DNA from: Cryomorphaceae bacterium BACL29 MAG-121220-bin8
Lineage (GTDB): Bacteria > Bacteroidota > Bacteroidia > Flavobacteriales > Flavobacteriaceae
Assembly: GCA_905181705.1 (NCBI GenBank)
Contig: CAJIYP010000001.1
Location: 186,001-250,000 of the forward strand
Direction: 5' to 3'
DNA: 64,000 nucleotides
Each line of letters begins with the position of its first letter. The stretch's first letter is position 1. The notes under the pieces are model-generated. The model was not told the DNA's origin, ran no database searches, and worked only from the letters and a program-made list of their open reading frames with translations. Of the stretch, positions 43,859-56,778 are shown in pieces. A program made the translations under genes and the position numbers.

Positions 43859-45451
43859 TTGAAACTAATAGACTCAAATATCACTAAACATCTACCAAAA
43901 ATAACACTAGATTATGTTAATAACGATAGTAGTGTTTTTGAGTTTTATGGTAGAGATAATCAATTAGAAAATTACCAAGATCAGATTTTAGATAAAAAAA
44001 AGAATTATAATAATGATTTCAGAAAACCTTTAACAGATTTATTAGCATCAAATTATAAAAAAGTTCCAGAAAATTCTTTTCAAAATGATGCCATAAATAA
44101 ATTAAAAAACAGTAATACATTCACTGTTACCACAGGGCATCAGCTTAATTTATTTACAGGTCCTTTATATTTTTTTTATAAAATAATTGATGCAATTAAT
44201 CTTTGTAAAAAATTAAAACATAAATATCCTAAAAATGAATTTATACCTATTTATTGGATGGCATCTGAAGATCACGATTATAAAGAAATAAATTTTTTTA
44301 AAACAAACAACAAAAAATTTCATTGGGATGTTTCAACAAAAGGTGCAGTAGGTCACTTAGAGCCTAGTTCTTTAGACAGTTTATTTAATGAGATGATTGA
44401 CTTTTTTGGAAATGAAAGTATTAATTCAAAAAAATTATTAAAACTATTCAAAAACGCATATTTAAATAACGATAACTTATCAGATGCAACCTTTGATTTA
44501 GTTCATAGTATATTTGGAAGACATGGTTTATTAATATTAAATCCGGATGATGCAAAACTTAAAAAAATTATTTGCGCTGATGTAATTGATGAGATTAAAA
44601 ATAATAATTGTTACAATAATGTTACCCAGACAAATAAGAGTTTAGTTAATATTAACATAAAACCTCAAGTAAACCCGAGAGAAATAAATTTATTTTATTT
44701 GAAAAATAATTTACGCTCAAGAATACAAAGAGTAAATTCAGTATATAAAGTTTTAGAAACAGATTTTTCGTTTTCTGAAAATCAGATCATAAATGAAATT
44801 AATAATTTTCCCGAAAGATTTTCTCCAAATGTTTTATTTAGACCTTTCTTTCAGGAAAAGATTCTTCCTAATTTAGCTTATGTTGGTGGTGGAAGTGAAA
44901 TTGCATATTGGCTTCAGCTAAAGAATTTTTTTATAAGTAAGGATTTACTATTTCCAATTCTAGTTGTTAGAAACTCTGTTCTTTTAGTTTCTCAAAAAAT
45001 CAAAAAAAAATGTAAAAAATTAGAAATTCAAATACCAAATATTTTTAAAAACTCTAACGAATTAAGTGTGTTTTATCTCAGTAAAATTGTTAAAGAAGAA
45101 ATTGATTTAACTAGTTTGAAAAAATCAATAAATGATAATTTTAATAAACTATATGAATTTAGTCTTAAGACTGATAAATCATTTCTTGGATCTTTAAAAG
45201 CTCAAGAGATTAAACAACTAAAAGGAATAGAAAATTTGGAAAAAAAACTAATTAAAGCACACAAGAAAAAACATAAAGAAAAAATTGAAAGGTTAAAATT
45301 AATTAAAGAAGAATTATTTCCTAATAACTCTTTGCAAGAAAGAGAAATTAATTTTTCTCATTTTTATTTAAACCATGGTGATGAATTTATTGATATTTTA
45401 ATGGATAACTTAAACCCTTTTGAGAACAAATTTTTAGTTATTTCTTTATAA
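43859..45451 (+). CDS. bshC: putative cysteine ligase BshC (bacillithiol synthesis)
   Basis: A 530-residue protein matching BshC, thought to add cysteine to glucosamine-malate in the last step of bacillithiol synthesis. Conserved motifs: TVTTGHQLNLFTGPLYFFYKI near residue 90, PIYWMASEDHDYKEINFF, VNPREINLFYL, LPNLAYVGGGSEIAYWLQLK. The start is TTG 9 nt after ftsY. The C-terminal coiled coil (LKGIENLEKKLIKAHKKKHK) mediates dimerisation in the known structure. bshA and bshB are not in this window. Confidence 0.93.
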   Translation: MKLIDSNITKHLPKITLDYVNNDSSVFEFYGRDNQLENYQDQILDKKKNYNNDFRKPLTDLLASNYKKVPENSFQNDAINKLKNSNTFTVTTGHQLNLFTGPLYFFYKIIDAINLCKKLKHKYPKNEFIPIYWMASEDHDYKEINFFKTNNKKFHWDVSTKGAVGHLEPSSLDSLFNEMIDFFGNESINSKKLLKLFKNAYLNNDNLSDATFDLVHSIFGRHGLLILNPDDAKLKKIICADVIDEIKNNNCYNNVTQTNKSLVNINIKPQVNPREINLFYLKNNLRSRIQRVNSVYKVLETDFSFSENQIINEINNFPERFSPNVLFRPFFQEKILPNLAYVGGGSEIAYWLQLKNFFISKDLLFPILVVRNSVLLVSQKIKKKCKKLEIQIPNIFKNSNELSVFYLSKIVKEEIDLTSLKKSINDNFNKLYEFSLKTDKSFLGSLKAQEIKQLKGIENLEKKLIKAHKKKHKEKIERLKLIKEELFPNNSLQEREINFSHFYLNHGDEFIDILMDNLNPFENKFLVISL

Positions 45452-45490
45452 AAAAACTAGTTATATATTGTTTAAATAGTAATTTTGAAT

Positions 45491-47020
45491 ATGGAAGAAA
45501 AAGTTTTAATTATTGATTTTGGTTCTCAGTATACTCAGTTAATTGCTAGACGAATAAGGGAACTGTTTATTTACTGTGAGATATACCCTTATAACAGTAA
45601 AAGTATAAATTTTAATTCTTTTAAAGCTATAATACTTTCAGGATCTCCTTTTTCGGTAAGGTCTGAAGATGCGTTACATTTTGATTTATCTAAAATAAAA
45701 GGAATAAAACCTTTGTTAGGTGTATGCTACGGTGCACAATATATAGCTCATTTTAGTGGAGGTAAAGTTATTCCCTCTAACAAAAGAGAATACGGAAGAG
45801 CTAACTTAACATCTATTGATCACCAAGACCTTCTTTTTAAAAATATTCCAATCAATTCTCAAGTTTGGATGAGTCATAGTGATACAATAGAAAGTTTGCC
45901 TAATAATGCTAAATGTATTTCTAGCACTAAAGATGTTAAAAATGCAGCTTATTCTATTAAGGATGAGATGGTTTATGCTATTCAATTTCACCCAGAAGTT
46001 TACCATACAAAAAATGGAAAAGAGATACTCAAAAACTTTTTAGTCAACATTTCAAAATTGAAGCAAGATTGGACTCCAGATTCTTTTTCTAACAAATCGA
46101 TTTTAGAAATTAAAAATAAGGTGGGTAATGAAAAGGTTATTTTAGGACTTTCTGGAGGTGTGGATTCTACTGTTTCAGCTATTCTTCTTCATAAAGCAAT
46201 TGGAGAAAACTTACATTGTATTTTTGTAAATAATGGTCTTTTAAGAAAAAACGAGTTCTCGGATGTTTTAAATCAATATAAAGGAATGGGTTTAAATGTA
46301 AAAGGGGTGGATGCTTCAAATTATTTTATCAATCTTTTAAAGGGGGTTGCTGATCCAGAGCAAAAAAGAAAAATTATCGGAAAAGCTTTTATTGATGTTT
46401 TTGATAAAGAATCAAAGCTTATGAATGGTGCTAAATGGCTGGCACAAGGGACTATTTACCCAGATGTAATAGAATCTATTTCAGTTAAAGGTCCATCAGC
46501 TACAATAAAATCTCATCACAATGTTGGTGGTTTACCTGATTTCATGAAACTTTCTGTAATCGAACCTTTAAAAATGTTATTTAAAGACGAGGTAAGAAGA
46601 GTTGGAGCAGCTTTAAATATCGATAAAAACCTTCTCAAAAGACACCCATTTCCTGGACCAGGATTAGCAATTAGAATTTTAGGTGATATAACTCAAGAAA
46701 AAGTGGAAATATTACAAGAAGTAGATTCTATATTTATTAATGGACTAAAAGATAATAACCTATACGATAAGGTTTGGCAAGCTGGAGCAATTCTTTTATC
46801 TGTAAAAAGCGTAGGAGTTATGGGAGACGAAAGGACTTATGAAGAATGTGTTGCCTTGCGAGCAGTCGAGTCTACTGATGGAATGACAGCAGATTGGGTT
46901 AATCTTCCTTACGAATTTTTACAAAATATTTCTAATAAAATCATTAATAATGTAAAAGGTGTTAACAGAGTTGTTTATGATATAAGTTCCAAGCCACCAG
47001 CAACAATAGAATGGGAATAA
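45491..47020 (+). CDS. guaA: GMP synthase (glutamine-hydrolysing)
   Basis: Start at the ATG giving [20 protein letters not shown] (509 residues). The amidotransferase Cys is in GVCYGAQ (C79), with His/Glu in QFHPEV. The ATP-pyrophosphatase P-loop is [13 protein letters not shown]. The C-terminal dimerisation domain ends [11 protein letters not shown], the universal GuaA terminus. It converts XMP to GMP. The following LysM gene overlaps it by 10 nt. Confidence 0.97.
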   Translation: MEEKVLIIDFGSQYTQLIARRIRELFIYCEIYPYNSKSINFNSFKAIILSGSPFSVRSEDALHFDLSKIKGIKPLLGVCYGAQYIAHFSGGKVIPSNKREYGRANLTSIDHQDLLFKNIPINSQVWMSHSDTIESLPNNAKCISSTKDVKNAAYSIKDEMVYAIQFHPEVYHTKNGKEILKNFLVNISKLKQDWTPDSFSNKSILEIKNKVGNEKVILGLSGGVDSTVSAILLHKAIGENLHCIFVNNGLLRKNEFSDVLNQYKGMGLNVKGVDASNYFINLLKGVADPEQKRKIIGKAFIDVFDKESKLMNGAKWLAQGTIYPDVIESISVKGPSATIKSHHNVGGLPDFMKLSVIEPLKMLFKDEVRRVGAALNIDKNLLKRHPFPGPGLAIRILGDITQEKVEILQEVDSIFINGLKDNNLYDKVWQAGAILLSVKSVGVMGDERTYEECVALRAVESTDGMTADWVNLPYEFLQNISNKIINNVKGVNRVVYDISSKPPATIEWE

Positions 47021-48447
47021 TTAATAAATTTAAAATATTATTTTTTTTATTACCTGTAATAATTTACTCTCAGGAAATTAATGAAAACCTGACGAATTTT
47101 TCTGTTGTAGATACTTTGATTCATAAAGTTCAAAAAAAACAAACACTTTACTTAATTTCTAAAATTTATAATATTACAATTGAAGACATCAGAAAGTATA
47201 ATCCCCAAATAAAAGGCTCTAGGTTATCCCGAAAAATGCTCTTAAATATTCCTGTAAAGAGAGAGTTTTTAGAAAAAACAACGCCATTGTTAGTCAAAAA
47301 TGATACAATAATATATGATTCTCTAAAAACAGATTATTTCAAGGTTAATTTAATAGATAGTACAATAAATAAAAAATTTATTAAAATTGCTATTCTAGCT
47401 CCTTTTAAATTAGACCAAATAGAATTAGATTCTGTGGAGAATTCTAAATTTTTATTAAAAAATTTAAATTTAACAACTGTTTCTTTGGACTTCTATAGTG
47501 GAGCAATTAACGCTATTAATATGGTCAAAAAAAGTGGAATAAACTTGGAAGTTGATGTGATAGATACTAAGAATAATTTTATTACTATTTCAGAAATAAT
47601 TGATAATAAAACAATTGAAGATTATGATTTTATCTTAGGTCCATTAATACCTAGAAATATTAATCAATTATCTAGAGCAATCGTTAAATCTAAAATTCCT
47701 ATTATATCTCCTTTAAGTTCTAAAGAAATTGAAATTAATGAAAATGTTGTACAGTCAATGCCCTCAAAATTAAATCAAAGAAATAGAATGTTAGAATATA
47801 TAGATTTAATGATTGAAGATGAACCAGATCCATGCGTTATGATTATTTATGATAATAATCACGAAAATATAAAACAACAATTGTATGAAAGGTTTCCTTA
47901 CGCGGAATTGATAAATACTGATGAGAATGATGGATATGTTGATCCTAAGGTTACCGATTCTTTATTAGTTTCAACAAAGAATAATATAGTTTTTTTAGAG
48001 TCTGAAAATTTAAATATTATAACTAGCGTTTCCTCTCTTTTGAATTCGCAGATTTCTAGTAAAAGAAATATTTCTATGTTAACTACTTTTAGATCTGATG
48101 TGTATGAAAATGAAAATATTTCATTTGAACATTTAGGTAATTTAAATTTTACATATCCAAGTTATTATATGCCTATTTACAATAATGAAAAAATCGATTT
48201 GTTTAATAATTCTTATTTAGAAGAATTTGGGAAACGTCCTAATAAAATAGCTATAAGGGGTCATGATATTATTCTCGACTTAATCTTAAGAGTCGCAAAT
48301 AAAAAAAAATTTAATAAATCTATCAAAATTGGTGAAACTGAATATTTACAAAATAAATTTAATTATTTTCCTTTAAATAAGGGATTTATTAATAAGTCTA
48401 TTTATTTGATTAAACATGAAAAGTTAAATATTTTAGAAATAAAATAA
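47011..48447 (+). CDS. LysM-domain periplasmic-binding-like protein
   Basis: A 478-residue exported protein: signal peptide ([20 protein letters not shown]), a LysM domain (about 37-83, [30 protein letters not shown]), then a periplasmic-binding type I fold ([50 protein letters not shown]). Presumed to bind peptidoglycan. Flavobacteriia often keep such a gene next to guaA. The ligand is unknown. Overlap with guaA indicates cotranscription. Confidence 0.88.
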   Translation: MGIINKFKILFFLLPVIIYSQEINENLTNFSVVDTLIHKVQKKQTLYLISKIYNITIEDIRKYNPQIKGSRLSRKMLLNIPVKREFLEKTTPLLVKNDTIIYDSLKTDYFKVNLIDSTINKKFIKIAILAPFKLDQIELDSVENSKFLLKNLNLTTVSLDFYSGAINAINMVKKSGINLEVDVIDTKNNFITISEIIDNKTIEDYDFILGPLIPRNINQLSRAIVKSKIPIISPLSSKEIEINENVVQSMPSKLNQRNRMLEYIDLMIEDEPDPCVMIIYDNNHENIKQQLYERFPYAELINTDENDGYVDPKVTDSLLVSTKNNIVFLESENLNIITSVSSLLNSQISSKRNISMLTTFRSDVYENENISFEHLGNLNFTYPSYYMPIYNNEKIDLFNNSYLEEFGKRPNKIAIRGHDIILDLILRVANKKKFNKSIKIGETEYLQNKFNYFPLNKGFINKSIYLIKHEKLNILEIK

Positions 48448-48461
48448 AATATCTTGTTGGA

Positions 48462-48863
48462 ATGATTAGTAAAGTTTTTTATCAAGGAAACTTGAGAACT
48501 AAATGTGTCCATGAAAAATCTGGTAATGAATTCATTACAGATGCTCCTTTAGATAATTTTGGTAAAGGAGAAGCGTTCTCGCCGACAGATACTGTTGCTA
48601 CTGCATTAGCATCTTGCATGATAACAGTTATGGCAATAAAGGCCAATCAATTAAATATTGATTTTAAAAACGTTTCAGCTAAAGTTGAAAAAATCATGTC
48701 TTCAAATCCCAGAAGAATCTCTGAAATTAGAGTTCATATTAACCTTCCTTTAAATATTTCATGTAATGAAAAGGTTTTGTTAGAGATTTCGGGAGATAAT
48801 TGTCCAATTCATAATACTTTGAATCCTGAACTTATAAGAGTTGTGAATTATAATTGGATATAG
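48462..48863 (+). CDS. OsmC/Ohr-family protein
   Basis: A 133-residue OsmC-fold protein. The two redox Cys are at ALASCMITVM (about residue 52) and DNCPIHNTL (about residue 110). The family reduces organic peroxides with thiols. Without closer motif analysis YhfA-like and OsmC types cannot be separated. 14 nt after the LysM gene. Confidence 0.92.
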   Translation: MISKVFYQGNLRTKCVHEKSGNEFITDAPLDNFGKGEAFSPTDTVATALASCMITVMAIKANQLNIDFKNVSAKVEKIMSSNPRRISEIRVHINLPLNISCNEKVLLEISGDNCPIHNTLNPELIRVVNYNWI

Positions 48864-48942
48864 AATGTGCAATTATAATTAAATAGAATCTCTTTCTTAT
48901 TTCTTTTTGTATTTTTGACATCTTAAAGAATTTTTAGAATAA

Positions 48943-50568
<1,626 letters not shown>

Positions 50569-52401
50569 ATGGAAGAAAATAAAATTGATCCTTTTCAAAT
50601 AATTGGATTTGTTATACTTATGGCAGGCTTATTTTGGTGGATTAATACAATTCCTGAAATTGATCAAGTAATTGTAGAAAACGAATCAAAAAATGAATTA
50701 GTTATTGACCAACCGGATAATTCATTGTTGGTTTTGAATAGCGAATTATCAAATTCATTTGATTTAAAGGAAAAAGATCAGAAACCTTTTATTGAATCTC
50801 GTTCTGATTCAGAAGAAGAAGTAATTATTGAAAATGAGGATCTTATTTTAAAATTTTCTTCTAAAGGAGGTCAATTAATTGAGGCTAAGTTAAAGAACTT
50901 TACTGATTACAAAGGAGATCCTTTGTATATGGTAAAAGATGGTAATCAAAATATCGATTTAAATTTTTCGACAATCTCTGGTAAATTAATAAATACATCT
51001 AATTATACTTTTAAACCCATTGTCAATACTAAATCAGATTATACCACTTTAACTATGGTTTTATCTGTTTCCGAAAATCAATATTTAAACTTTGAATATG
51101 TAGTTCCTAAAAAGGGATACATGATGGATTTTTCTATTACTTCCTCAGGTTTTAAAAGAGTTATTGATTATCAAAAATCTATTTTGTTGAATTGGGACTT
51201 AAAAGCATTTAGACAAGCTAAAAGCATTGAATATGAGAATAGGTATAGTCAATTATATTATCAATATGATGGAGAGGATACTGATTATTTGAGCTCCTAC
51301 AGCGATAGTGAAGAGAAGGAAGATGCAGTTTCTTGGATTTCATATGGTCAGCATTTCTTTAATAGTATTCTAATTTTAGAAAATCCAATAAACGATGTTT
51401 CTTTCGAATCTAAAAAACTATTTGAAGAAGAAAGTAAAAAGGCATTATTCACTAAAAATTACACCTCATTAATTCCAATGGATTTAAACAACTCTGAATT
51501 TAATTCAAAAATGAATTTATATATTGGACCAAATGACTATGATATATTAAAAAATCAACAAAATAATATTTCTGAATCTATATATTTCGGATGGGGAATT
51601 TTTGGGTGGATAAATAAATTTATTTATTTCCCTTTATTTGGTTTTTTAGAAAAATATTTTTCAGCAGGCTTAGCTGTTATCTTAATGACTATTATAACTA
51701 GACTATTAATGTCGCCAGTTACATATAAAACTTATGTCTCCCAAGCAAGAATGAAAGTGATTAAGCCTGAAATCAGTGAACTTAACGAGAAATATAAAAA
51801 TGACGCCATAAAAAAACAACAAGAGACCATGAAGTTGTATAACAAAGCTGGCGCGAACCCTCTTTTGGGTTGTGTTCCAGCTTTATTCCAATTACCTGTT
51901 TTTTATGCATTATTTTGTTTTTTTCCAATTGCTTTTCCTCTTCGCGGAAAACCATTTCTTTGGGCAGACGATCTTTCCTCATATGATGTTGTAGCAGAGC
52001 TTCCGTTTAGTATACCTTTTTATGGTGATCATGTTAGCTTATTACCAATTTTAGCTTCTATCGCAATTTTCTTCTATACAATGATGTCTTCTGCAGGTCA
52101 GATGCAACCAACTCAGCCAGGTATGCCAAACATGAAGTTTATTATGTATTTAATGCCTGTAATGATGTTGTTCTTTTTCAATAATTATGCGAGTGCTTTT
52201 AGTTTATATTATTTCATTTCTAATATTCTGACAATTTTAATCATGTTAATGATAAAACATTTTATAATTGATGAAGATAAGATTCGTCTTCAAATTCAAG
52301 AAAATAAAAAGAAGCCTTCTACTCAAAACAGATTTCAAAGAAAAATGAAAGAAATGATGGATAATGCAGAGAAGCAGAGAAAAATTCAAAATAAAAAATA
52401 G
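50569..52401 (+). CDS. yidC: membrane protein insertase YidC
   Basis: A 610-residue insertase. An N-terminal TM helix (IGFVILMAGLFWWIN) is followed by an acidic linker and the large periplasmic domain (about 80-345), then five TM helices. The conserved region GLAVILMTIITRLLMSPVTY-KT contains the hydrophilic groove Arg (TRLLM). The basic tail (QENKKKPSTQNRFQRKMKEM) binds ribosomes. rnpA and mnmE are elsewhere. Confidence 0.97.
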   Translation: MEENKIDPFQIIGFVILMAGLFWWINTIPEIDQVIVENESKNELVIDQPDNSLLVLNSELSNSFDLKEKDQKPFIESRSDSEEEVIIENEDLILKFSSKGGQLIEAKLKNFTDYKGDPLYMVKDGNQNIDLNFSTISGKLINTSNYTFKPIVNTKSDYTTLTMVLSVSENQYLNFEYVVPKKGYMMDFSITSSGFKRVIDYQKSILLNWDLKAFRQAKSIEYENRYSQLYYQYDGEDTDYLSSYSDSEEKEDAVSWISYGQHFFNSILILENPINDVSFESKKLFEEESKKALFTKNYTSLIPMDLNNSEFNSKMNLYIGPNDYDILKNQQNNISESIYFGWGIFGWINKFIYFPLFGFLEKYFSAGLAVILMTIITRLLMSPVTYKTYVSQARMKVIKPEISELNEKYKNDAIKKQQETMKLYNKAGANPLLGCVPALFQLPVFYALFCFFPIAFPLRGKPFLWADDLSSYDVVAELPFSIPFYGDHVSLLPILASIAIFFYTMMSSAGQMQPTQPGMPNMKFIMYLMPVMMLFFFNNYASAFSLYYFISNILTILIMLMIKHFIIDEDKIRLQIQENKKKPSTQNRFQRKMKEMMDNAEKQRKIQNKK

Positions 52402-52419
52402 TTTTTATTAATTTTAGTT

Positions 52420-53616
52420 ATGCCTAAAACAAAAACACGAGTAGTGGTTGCACTTTCTGGTGGAGTAGATTCTAGTGTTGCAGCTTATCTTTTGACTAAA
52501 AAAGGATATGAAGTTATTGGAATTTTCATGAAAAATTGGCATGATGAATCTGTTACAATTTCAAAAGAGTGTCCGTGGTTAGAAGATAGTTATGATGCAA
52601 TGATGGTCTCTGAAAAACTTTCGATTCCTTTTCAAACAGTTGATTTAAGTGTAGAATATCATAAAAGAATAGTTGATTACATGTTTGATGAATATGAAAA
52701 AGGAAATACACCTAATCCCGATGTGTTATGTAATAGAGAAATTAAGTTTGATGTTTTTTTAAAAATTGCTTTAAAATTAGGTGCAGATTTTATCGCAACT
52801 GGTCACTATTGTAGGTTAGAAAAAATAAACAAAAATGATATAAGTATTTTTAGATTATTACAAGGAAAAGATGAGAATAAAGATCAATCTTATTTTTTAT
52901 GTCAGTTATCTCAAAATCAGTTAAGTAAAACATTATTTCCGATTGGTGGACTAACAAAAAAAGAAGTTCGTCAAATTGCCAAGAAACAAGGTTTGATTAC
53001 AGCAGAAAAAAAAGATTCTCAAGGATTATGTTTTATTGGAAAAGTAAAGTTACCTGATTTTCTTCAGCAAAAGCTGAAGTCTAAAGAGGGTAGGATTATT
53101 AAAATATCATCTGAAAGTAAAATATATTTAGACTTTAATACTAAAAATCATTCGTTAGATAATTTACATACTATTTCTAGTCCTTATAACTATGGACTAA
53201 GTGATGGTGAATGGGTAGGAAATCATTCAGGAGCTCATTTTTTTACAAATGGTCAAAGAAAAGGTTTAGCAGTTGGCGGAACAAAGGAGCCATTGTTTGT
53301 ATTACAAACAGATGTTATTAATAATGTTATTTATGTCGGTGAGGGCAAAAATCATCCTGGATTACTAAAAAAAGTTCTTTTTATAAAGTTAGTTGACCTT
53401 CATCTTGTTAGAGAAGATAAGTTTTTAAAAAAAGACATATTGTTTAAGGTACAAGCTAGAATTAGATACCGTCAGCCACTTCAGGATGCAAATTTATTAT
53501 TTGTAAACGATGGTGCTTTTTTAATTTTCGATAAAAAACAATCAGCTATTACAAAAGGTCAGTTTGCCGTTTGGTATGTTGAACAAGAACTTCTAGGTTC
53601 TGGAGTTATAAATTAA
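52420..53616 (+). CDS. mnmA: tRNA-specific 2-thiouridylase MnmA
   Basis: A 398-residue enzyme that thiolates U34 of Lys, Glu and Gln tRNAs. PP-loop [11 protein letters not shown] (11-21), catalytic Cys pair C104 (NPDVLCN) and C204 (GLCFIG), and the FATGHYCRL-like ATGHYCRL motif are intact. The C-terminal domain ends with the family form [19 protein letters not shown]. Convergent with lysA, with 2 nt between. Confidence 0.97.
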   Translation: MPKTKTRVVVALSGGVDSSVAAYLLTKKGYEVIGIFMKNWHDESVTISKECPWLEDSYDAMMVSEKLSIPFQTVDLSVEYHKRIVDYMFDEYEKGNTPNPDVLCNREIKFDVFLKIALKLGADFIATGHYCRLEKINKNDISIFRLLQGKDENKDQSYFLCQLSQNQLSKTLFPIGGLTKKEVRQIAKKQGLITAEKKDSQGLCFIGKVKLPDFLQQKLKSKEGRIIKISSESKIYLDFNTKNHSLDNLHTISSPYNYGLSDGEWVGNHSGAHFFTNGQRKGLAVGGTKEPLFVLQTDVINNVIYVGEGKNHPGLLKKVLFIKLVDLHLVREDKFLKKDILFKVQARIRYRQPLQDANLLFVNDGAFLIFDKKQSAITKGQFAVWYVEQELLGSGVIN

Positions 53617-53618
53617 TT

Positions 53619-54839
53619 TTAGTTTACAAAAGTTTCAAAATTTATTTCAATTTGATTTTTTGTAAGATCTTCTATAGTTTCTCTTTTACGTATTTCTATA
53701 AACTTATTATTTATAAATAAAATTTCTGGAGGTTTATATCTAGAATTATAATTGCTAGTCATTGAGAAACAATATGCTCCTGCATTTTTAAAACATAACA
53801 CATCTCCTTCATTAATTTTAGAAATCCGTCTATTGGTTGCGAAAGTATCAGTTTCACATATGTATCCAACAACGGAATAGAAGCGTTCAGTGTCGTTAGG
53901 GTTTGAAATATTTTCTATATGGTGGTTTGATCCATACATCATTGGTCTTACAAAATGATTAAAACCTGAATCTACTTGTGCGAAAACTGTAGAGGTGGTT
54001 TGTTTTATAGAGTTAACCGAACAAAGAAAATGTCCTGCTTCACTCACTAAAAACTTACCAGGTTCAAAAACAAGTGTAAGTTCTTTACCGTATTCTTTAC
54101 AAAAATCATTAAATCTTTTTGAGAGTTTAACACCAAGTTCTTCAACATTTGTTTCGTTATCTCCTGGGTAATAAGGAACCTTAAATCCACTTCCAAAATC
54201 AATGAATTCTAAATCTTCAAATTTAGACGCAACATCAAATAAAATTTCAGATGCATGAATGAATACCTCAATATCTAAAATATCGCTACCCGTGTGCATA
54301 TGAATTCCATTTACTTTAATGTTAGTATTTTTTACAATTCTGAGTAAAAGTGGTATTTGATGAATGCTTATTCCAAATTTAGAATCTATATGACCTACAG
54401 AAATTTTATTGTTTCCGCCTGCCATCACATGTGGGTTTATCCTAATGCATACAGGGATTTCAGGATATAAGCTACCAAATTGTTCAAGCATATTTAAATT
54501 ATCAATATTAATGTTTACCCCCATTTTGGAAACATTTTTTATTTCAGTAATTGAAACTCCATTGGGTGTGAATATTATTTTTTCAGGTTTAAATCCTGCC
54601 TTAATTCCTAATAAAACTTCTTGAATTGATACCGTATCTATGCCTGCTCCTAGGTGATTTATATACCTTAGAATAGATAAGTTAGATGAAGCTTTTACTG
54701 CATAATTTATTTTAAGATTTTTAACTGTCTTAAATGATTTAGTTAATCTATGGTATTGACTTTCTATTTTTGAAGCGTTATATATATAGGCAGGGGTGCC
54801 AAATTGTTTTGCTGCTAATTGTAATTCTTTGTTTTTCAT
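53619..54839 (-). CDS. lysA: diaminopimelate decarboxylase
   Basis: A 406-residue PLP enzyme that makes lysine from meso-diaminopimelate. PLP-Lys is in NYAVKASSN (K49); other marks are HMHTGSD, DFGSGFKVPYYPG, EPGKFLVSEAGH, GYICETDTF and NAGAYCFSMTSNYNSR. The size is that of LysA rather than ornithine decarboxylase. The dapD gene at the window end belongs to the same pathway. Confidence 0.95.
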   Translation of the reverse strand: MKNKELQLAAKQFGTPAYIYNASKIESQYHRLTKSFKTVKNLKINYAVKASSNLSILRYINHLGAGIDTVSIQEVLLGIKAGFKPEKIIFTPNGVSITEIKNVSKMGVNINIDNLNMLEQFGSLYPEIPVCIRINPHVMAGGNNKISVGHIDSKFGISIHQIPLLLRIVKNTNIKVNGIHMHTGSDILDIEVFIHASEILFDVASKFEDLEFIDFGSGFKVPYYPGDNETNVEELGVKLSKRFNDFCKEYGKELTLVFEPGKFLVSEAGHFLCSVNSIKQTTSTVFAQVDSGFNHFVRPMMYGSNHHIENISNPNDTERFYSVVGYICETDTFATNRRISKINEGDVLCFKNAGAYCFSMTSNYNSRYKPPEILFINNKFIEIRKRETIEDLTKNQIEINFETFVN

Positions 54840-54991
54840 TCAGCGAATTTATATCATATACGAATCATAGAATAATAATAAATGTTTTATCATATATATA
54901 TAACATTTTGTTTAAATTGTAACATTATAAAATTTATATCTTAACCATCATTTGCTAATAGTTTGTTATTTTAGCATTTCAATATTTAATT

Positions 54992-56185
54992 ATGAATTTA
55001 CACGAGTATCAGGGGAAAAAGATTTTGGCAGAACATGGAGTTAATATTCAAAGAGGATATGTTTTGTCAAATAAAAAAGATACAATTAAAGTAGCTAATC
55101 AATTAGTAAAGGAGACTGGTACTGTTTGGTTTGTGGTAAAAGCTCAGATTCATGCTGGAGGGAGAGGAAAAGGAGGGGGTGTTAAACTTGCAAAAAATTT
55201 AGATGAATTAGAAAATATAGTTTCAGATATTTTAGGCATGCATTTGATTACTCCACAAACTTCTAAAGATGGTAAGTTGGTGAATCAAGTTCTTATAACA
55301 GAAGATGTTTATTATCCAGGAGATTCAGAACCTGAAGAGTTTTATATTTCAATTTTATTGAACAGAGAATCAGGTAAAAACATGATAATGTATTCCACAG
55401 AGGGTGGTATGGATATAGAATCTGTGGCAGAAAACAATCCTGAACTTATTTTTTACGAAGACATAGATCCTTTAATTGGAATTATTCCTTTTCAAGCAAG
55501 AAAAATTTCTTTTAATCTAGGTTTATCTGGGAAAGCATTTAAAGAAATGACCAAATTCATTACTTTGCTTTACAAGTCCTACATTTCTTCGGACTCCTCT
55601 CTTTTCGAAATTAATCCTGTTTTAAAAACCTCTGATGACAAAATCATGGCAGTTGATGCCAAAGTCACTCTTGATGATAATTCTATATTTAGACATAAAG
55701 AATACGAATCCTGGAGAGATTTAAAAGAGGAAAACCCTGTTGAGATTGAGGCTAGAGCTGTAGGTCTTAATTATGTGGATTTAGATGGTAATGTGGGTTG
55801 TATGGTAAACGGAGCAGGTTTAGCCATGGCTACTATGGATTTAATAAAGCAGTCTGGCGGAGACCCTGCTAACTTTTTAGATGTTGGAGGAACTGCAGAT
55901 GCTAAAAGAGTTGAAACTGCTTTTAGATTAATTTTGAAAGATGAAAATGTGAAAGCTATTTTAGTTAATATTTTTGGTGGAATTGTAAGATGTGATAGGG
56001 TAGCTCAAGGAATAGTTGATGCCTATAATAACATGGGAGATTCAATCAATATTCCAATTATAGTTAGGCTTCAGGGAACTAATGCTGAAATTGCTAAAAA
56101 AATTATTGATAATTGTGAATTTAAAGTTTACAGTGCTATAGAATTTCAAGAGGCTGCAGATAAAATACAAGAATTATTGAACTAA
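54992..56185 (+). CDS. sucC: succinyl-CoA ligase subunit beta
   Basis: A 397-residue ATP-grasp enzyme of the TCA cycle. N-terminus MNLHEYQGKKILAEHGVNIQ, KAQIHAGGRGKGGGVKL, FEINPVLKT, GAGLAMATMDLIKQSGG, VNIFGGIVRCDRVAQGI are diagnostic. sucD is not adjacent, so the alpha subunit is encoded elsewhere. It is divergent from lysA across a 150-nt AT-rich region. Confidence 0.97.
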   Translation: MNLHEYQGKKILAEHGVNIQRGYVLSNKKDTIKVANQLVKETGTVWFVVKAQIHAGGRGKGGGVKLAKNLDELENIVSDILGMHLITPQTSKDGKLVNQVLITEDVYYPGDSEPEEFYISILLNRESGKNMIMYSTEGGMDIESVAENNPELIFYEDIDPLIGIIPFQARKISFNLGLSGKAFKEMTKFITLLYKSYISSDSSLFEINPVLKTSDDKIMAVDAKVTLDDNSIFRHKEYESWRDLKEENPVEIEARAVGLNYVDLDGNVGCMVNGAGLAMATMDLIKQSGGDPANFLDVGGTADAKRVETAFRLILKDENVKAILVNIFGGIVRCDRVAQGIVDAYNNMGDSINIPIIVRLQGTNAEIAKKIIDNCEFKVYSAIEFQEAADKIQELLN

Positions 56186-56187
56186 AA

Positions 56188-56230
56188 GACATTATGTCAT
56201 GTATTTTATATTAATAAGAGACAAAATGTC
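56188..56230 (+). promoter_or_regulatory. paired inverted repeats GACAnnnTGTC upstream of hsp20
   Basis: GACATTATGTC (56188-56198) and GACAAAATGTC (56220-56230), each an 11-nt inverted repeat, lie 32 bp apart, about three helical turns, between sucC and the small heat-shock gene. A relative (GACAnnnTGAC) occurs in the htpG palindrome. A shared regulator is possible; none is known to me. Confidence 0.45.
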
Positions 56231-56305
56231 GTTAAATTAGTTTTGGTATTTTTATTGTGTTATTCATTTTGTTTAAAAATTTGTTTAACCTAAAAATTAT
56301 ACTTT

Positions 56306-56725
56306 ATGAACTTAATAACAAAAAAACATTCTTTATTTCCAATAATTTTTGATGATTTTTTTAAAAATAACTGGGATATAAATGTTCCTAATAGTAATGA
56401 GAACATTCCTTCTCTTAATGTAAAGGAAAATGAAAAGGAATTTGTACTTGAGCTTGCTGTTCCAGGAATGAAAAACAAAGATTTCAAATTAGAAATTGAT
56501 AATAGATTGTTATCAGTTTCTAATATTAATAAAAAAGTGAAATCTGATTATAATTACACTTTCAAAGAATTCGAGTTTTCATCTTTTGAAAAATCATTTG
56601 AATTACCAATTTCAGTTGAAAGAGATAAAATAAGTTCTTTTTATACAAATGGTATTTTATCCATAACACTTCCTAAGAGAAAAGAATTCCAAAATTTCTA
56701 TAAAAAAATAATAAGTGTTAATTAA
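56306..56725 (+). CDS. small heat shock protein (Hsp20 family)
   Basis: A 139-residue alpha-crystallin domain protein. NVKENEKEFVLELAVPGMKNKDFKLEID and the C-terminal GILSITLPKR are the domain core, and the IxI-type end is weak. It prevents aggregation by binding unfolded proteins. It stands alone, with paired inverted repeats upstream and a bidirectional terminator downstream. Confidence 0.95.
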   Translation: MNLITKKHSLFPIIFDDFFKNNWDINVPNSNENIPSLNVKENEKEFVLELAVPGMKNKDFKLEIDNRLLSVSNINKKVKSDYNYTFKEFEFSSFEKSFELPISVERDKISSFYTNGILSITLPKRKEFQNFYKKIISVN

Positions 56726-56726
56726 T

Positions 56727-56759
56727 AAAAATTAGGGGAGACTTATCTCTCCTATTTTT
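56727..56759. terminator. bidirectional terminator between hsp20 and uvrB
   Basis: AAAAATTAGGGGAGA and TCTCTCCTATTTTT form a stem of about 14 bp (one bulge, one wobble, loop CTTA). T runs follow on the plus strand and A runs precede it, so it works in both directions for the convergent genes. Confidence 0.85.
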
Positions 56760-56778
56760 AATATTAATTAATTAAAAA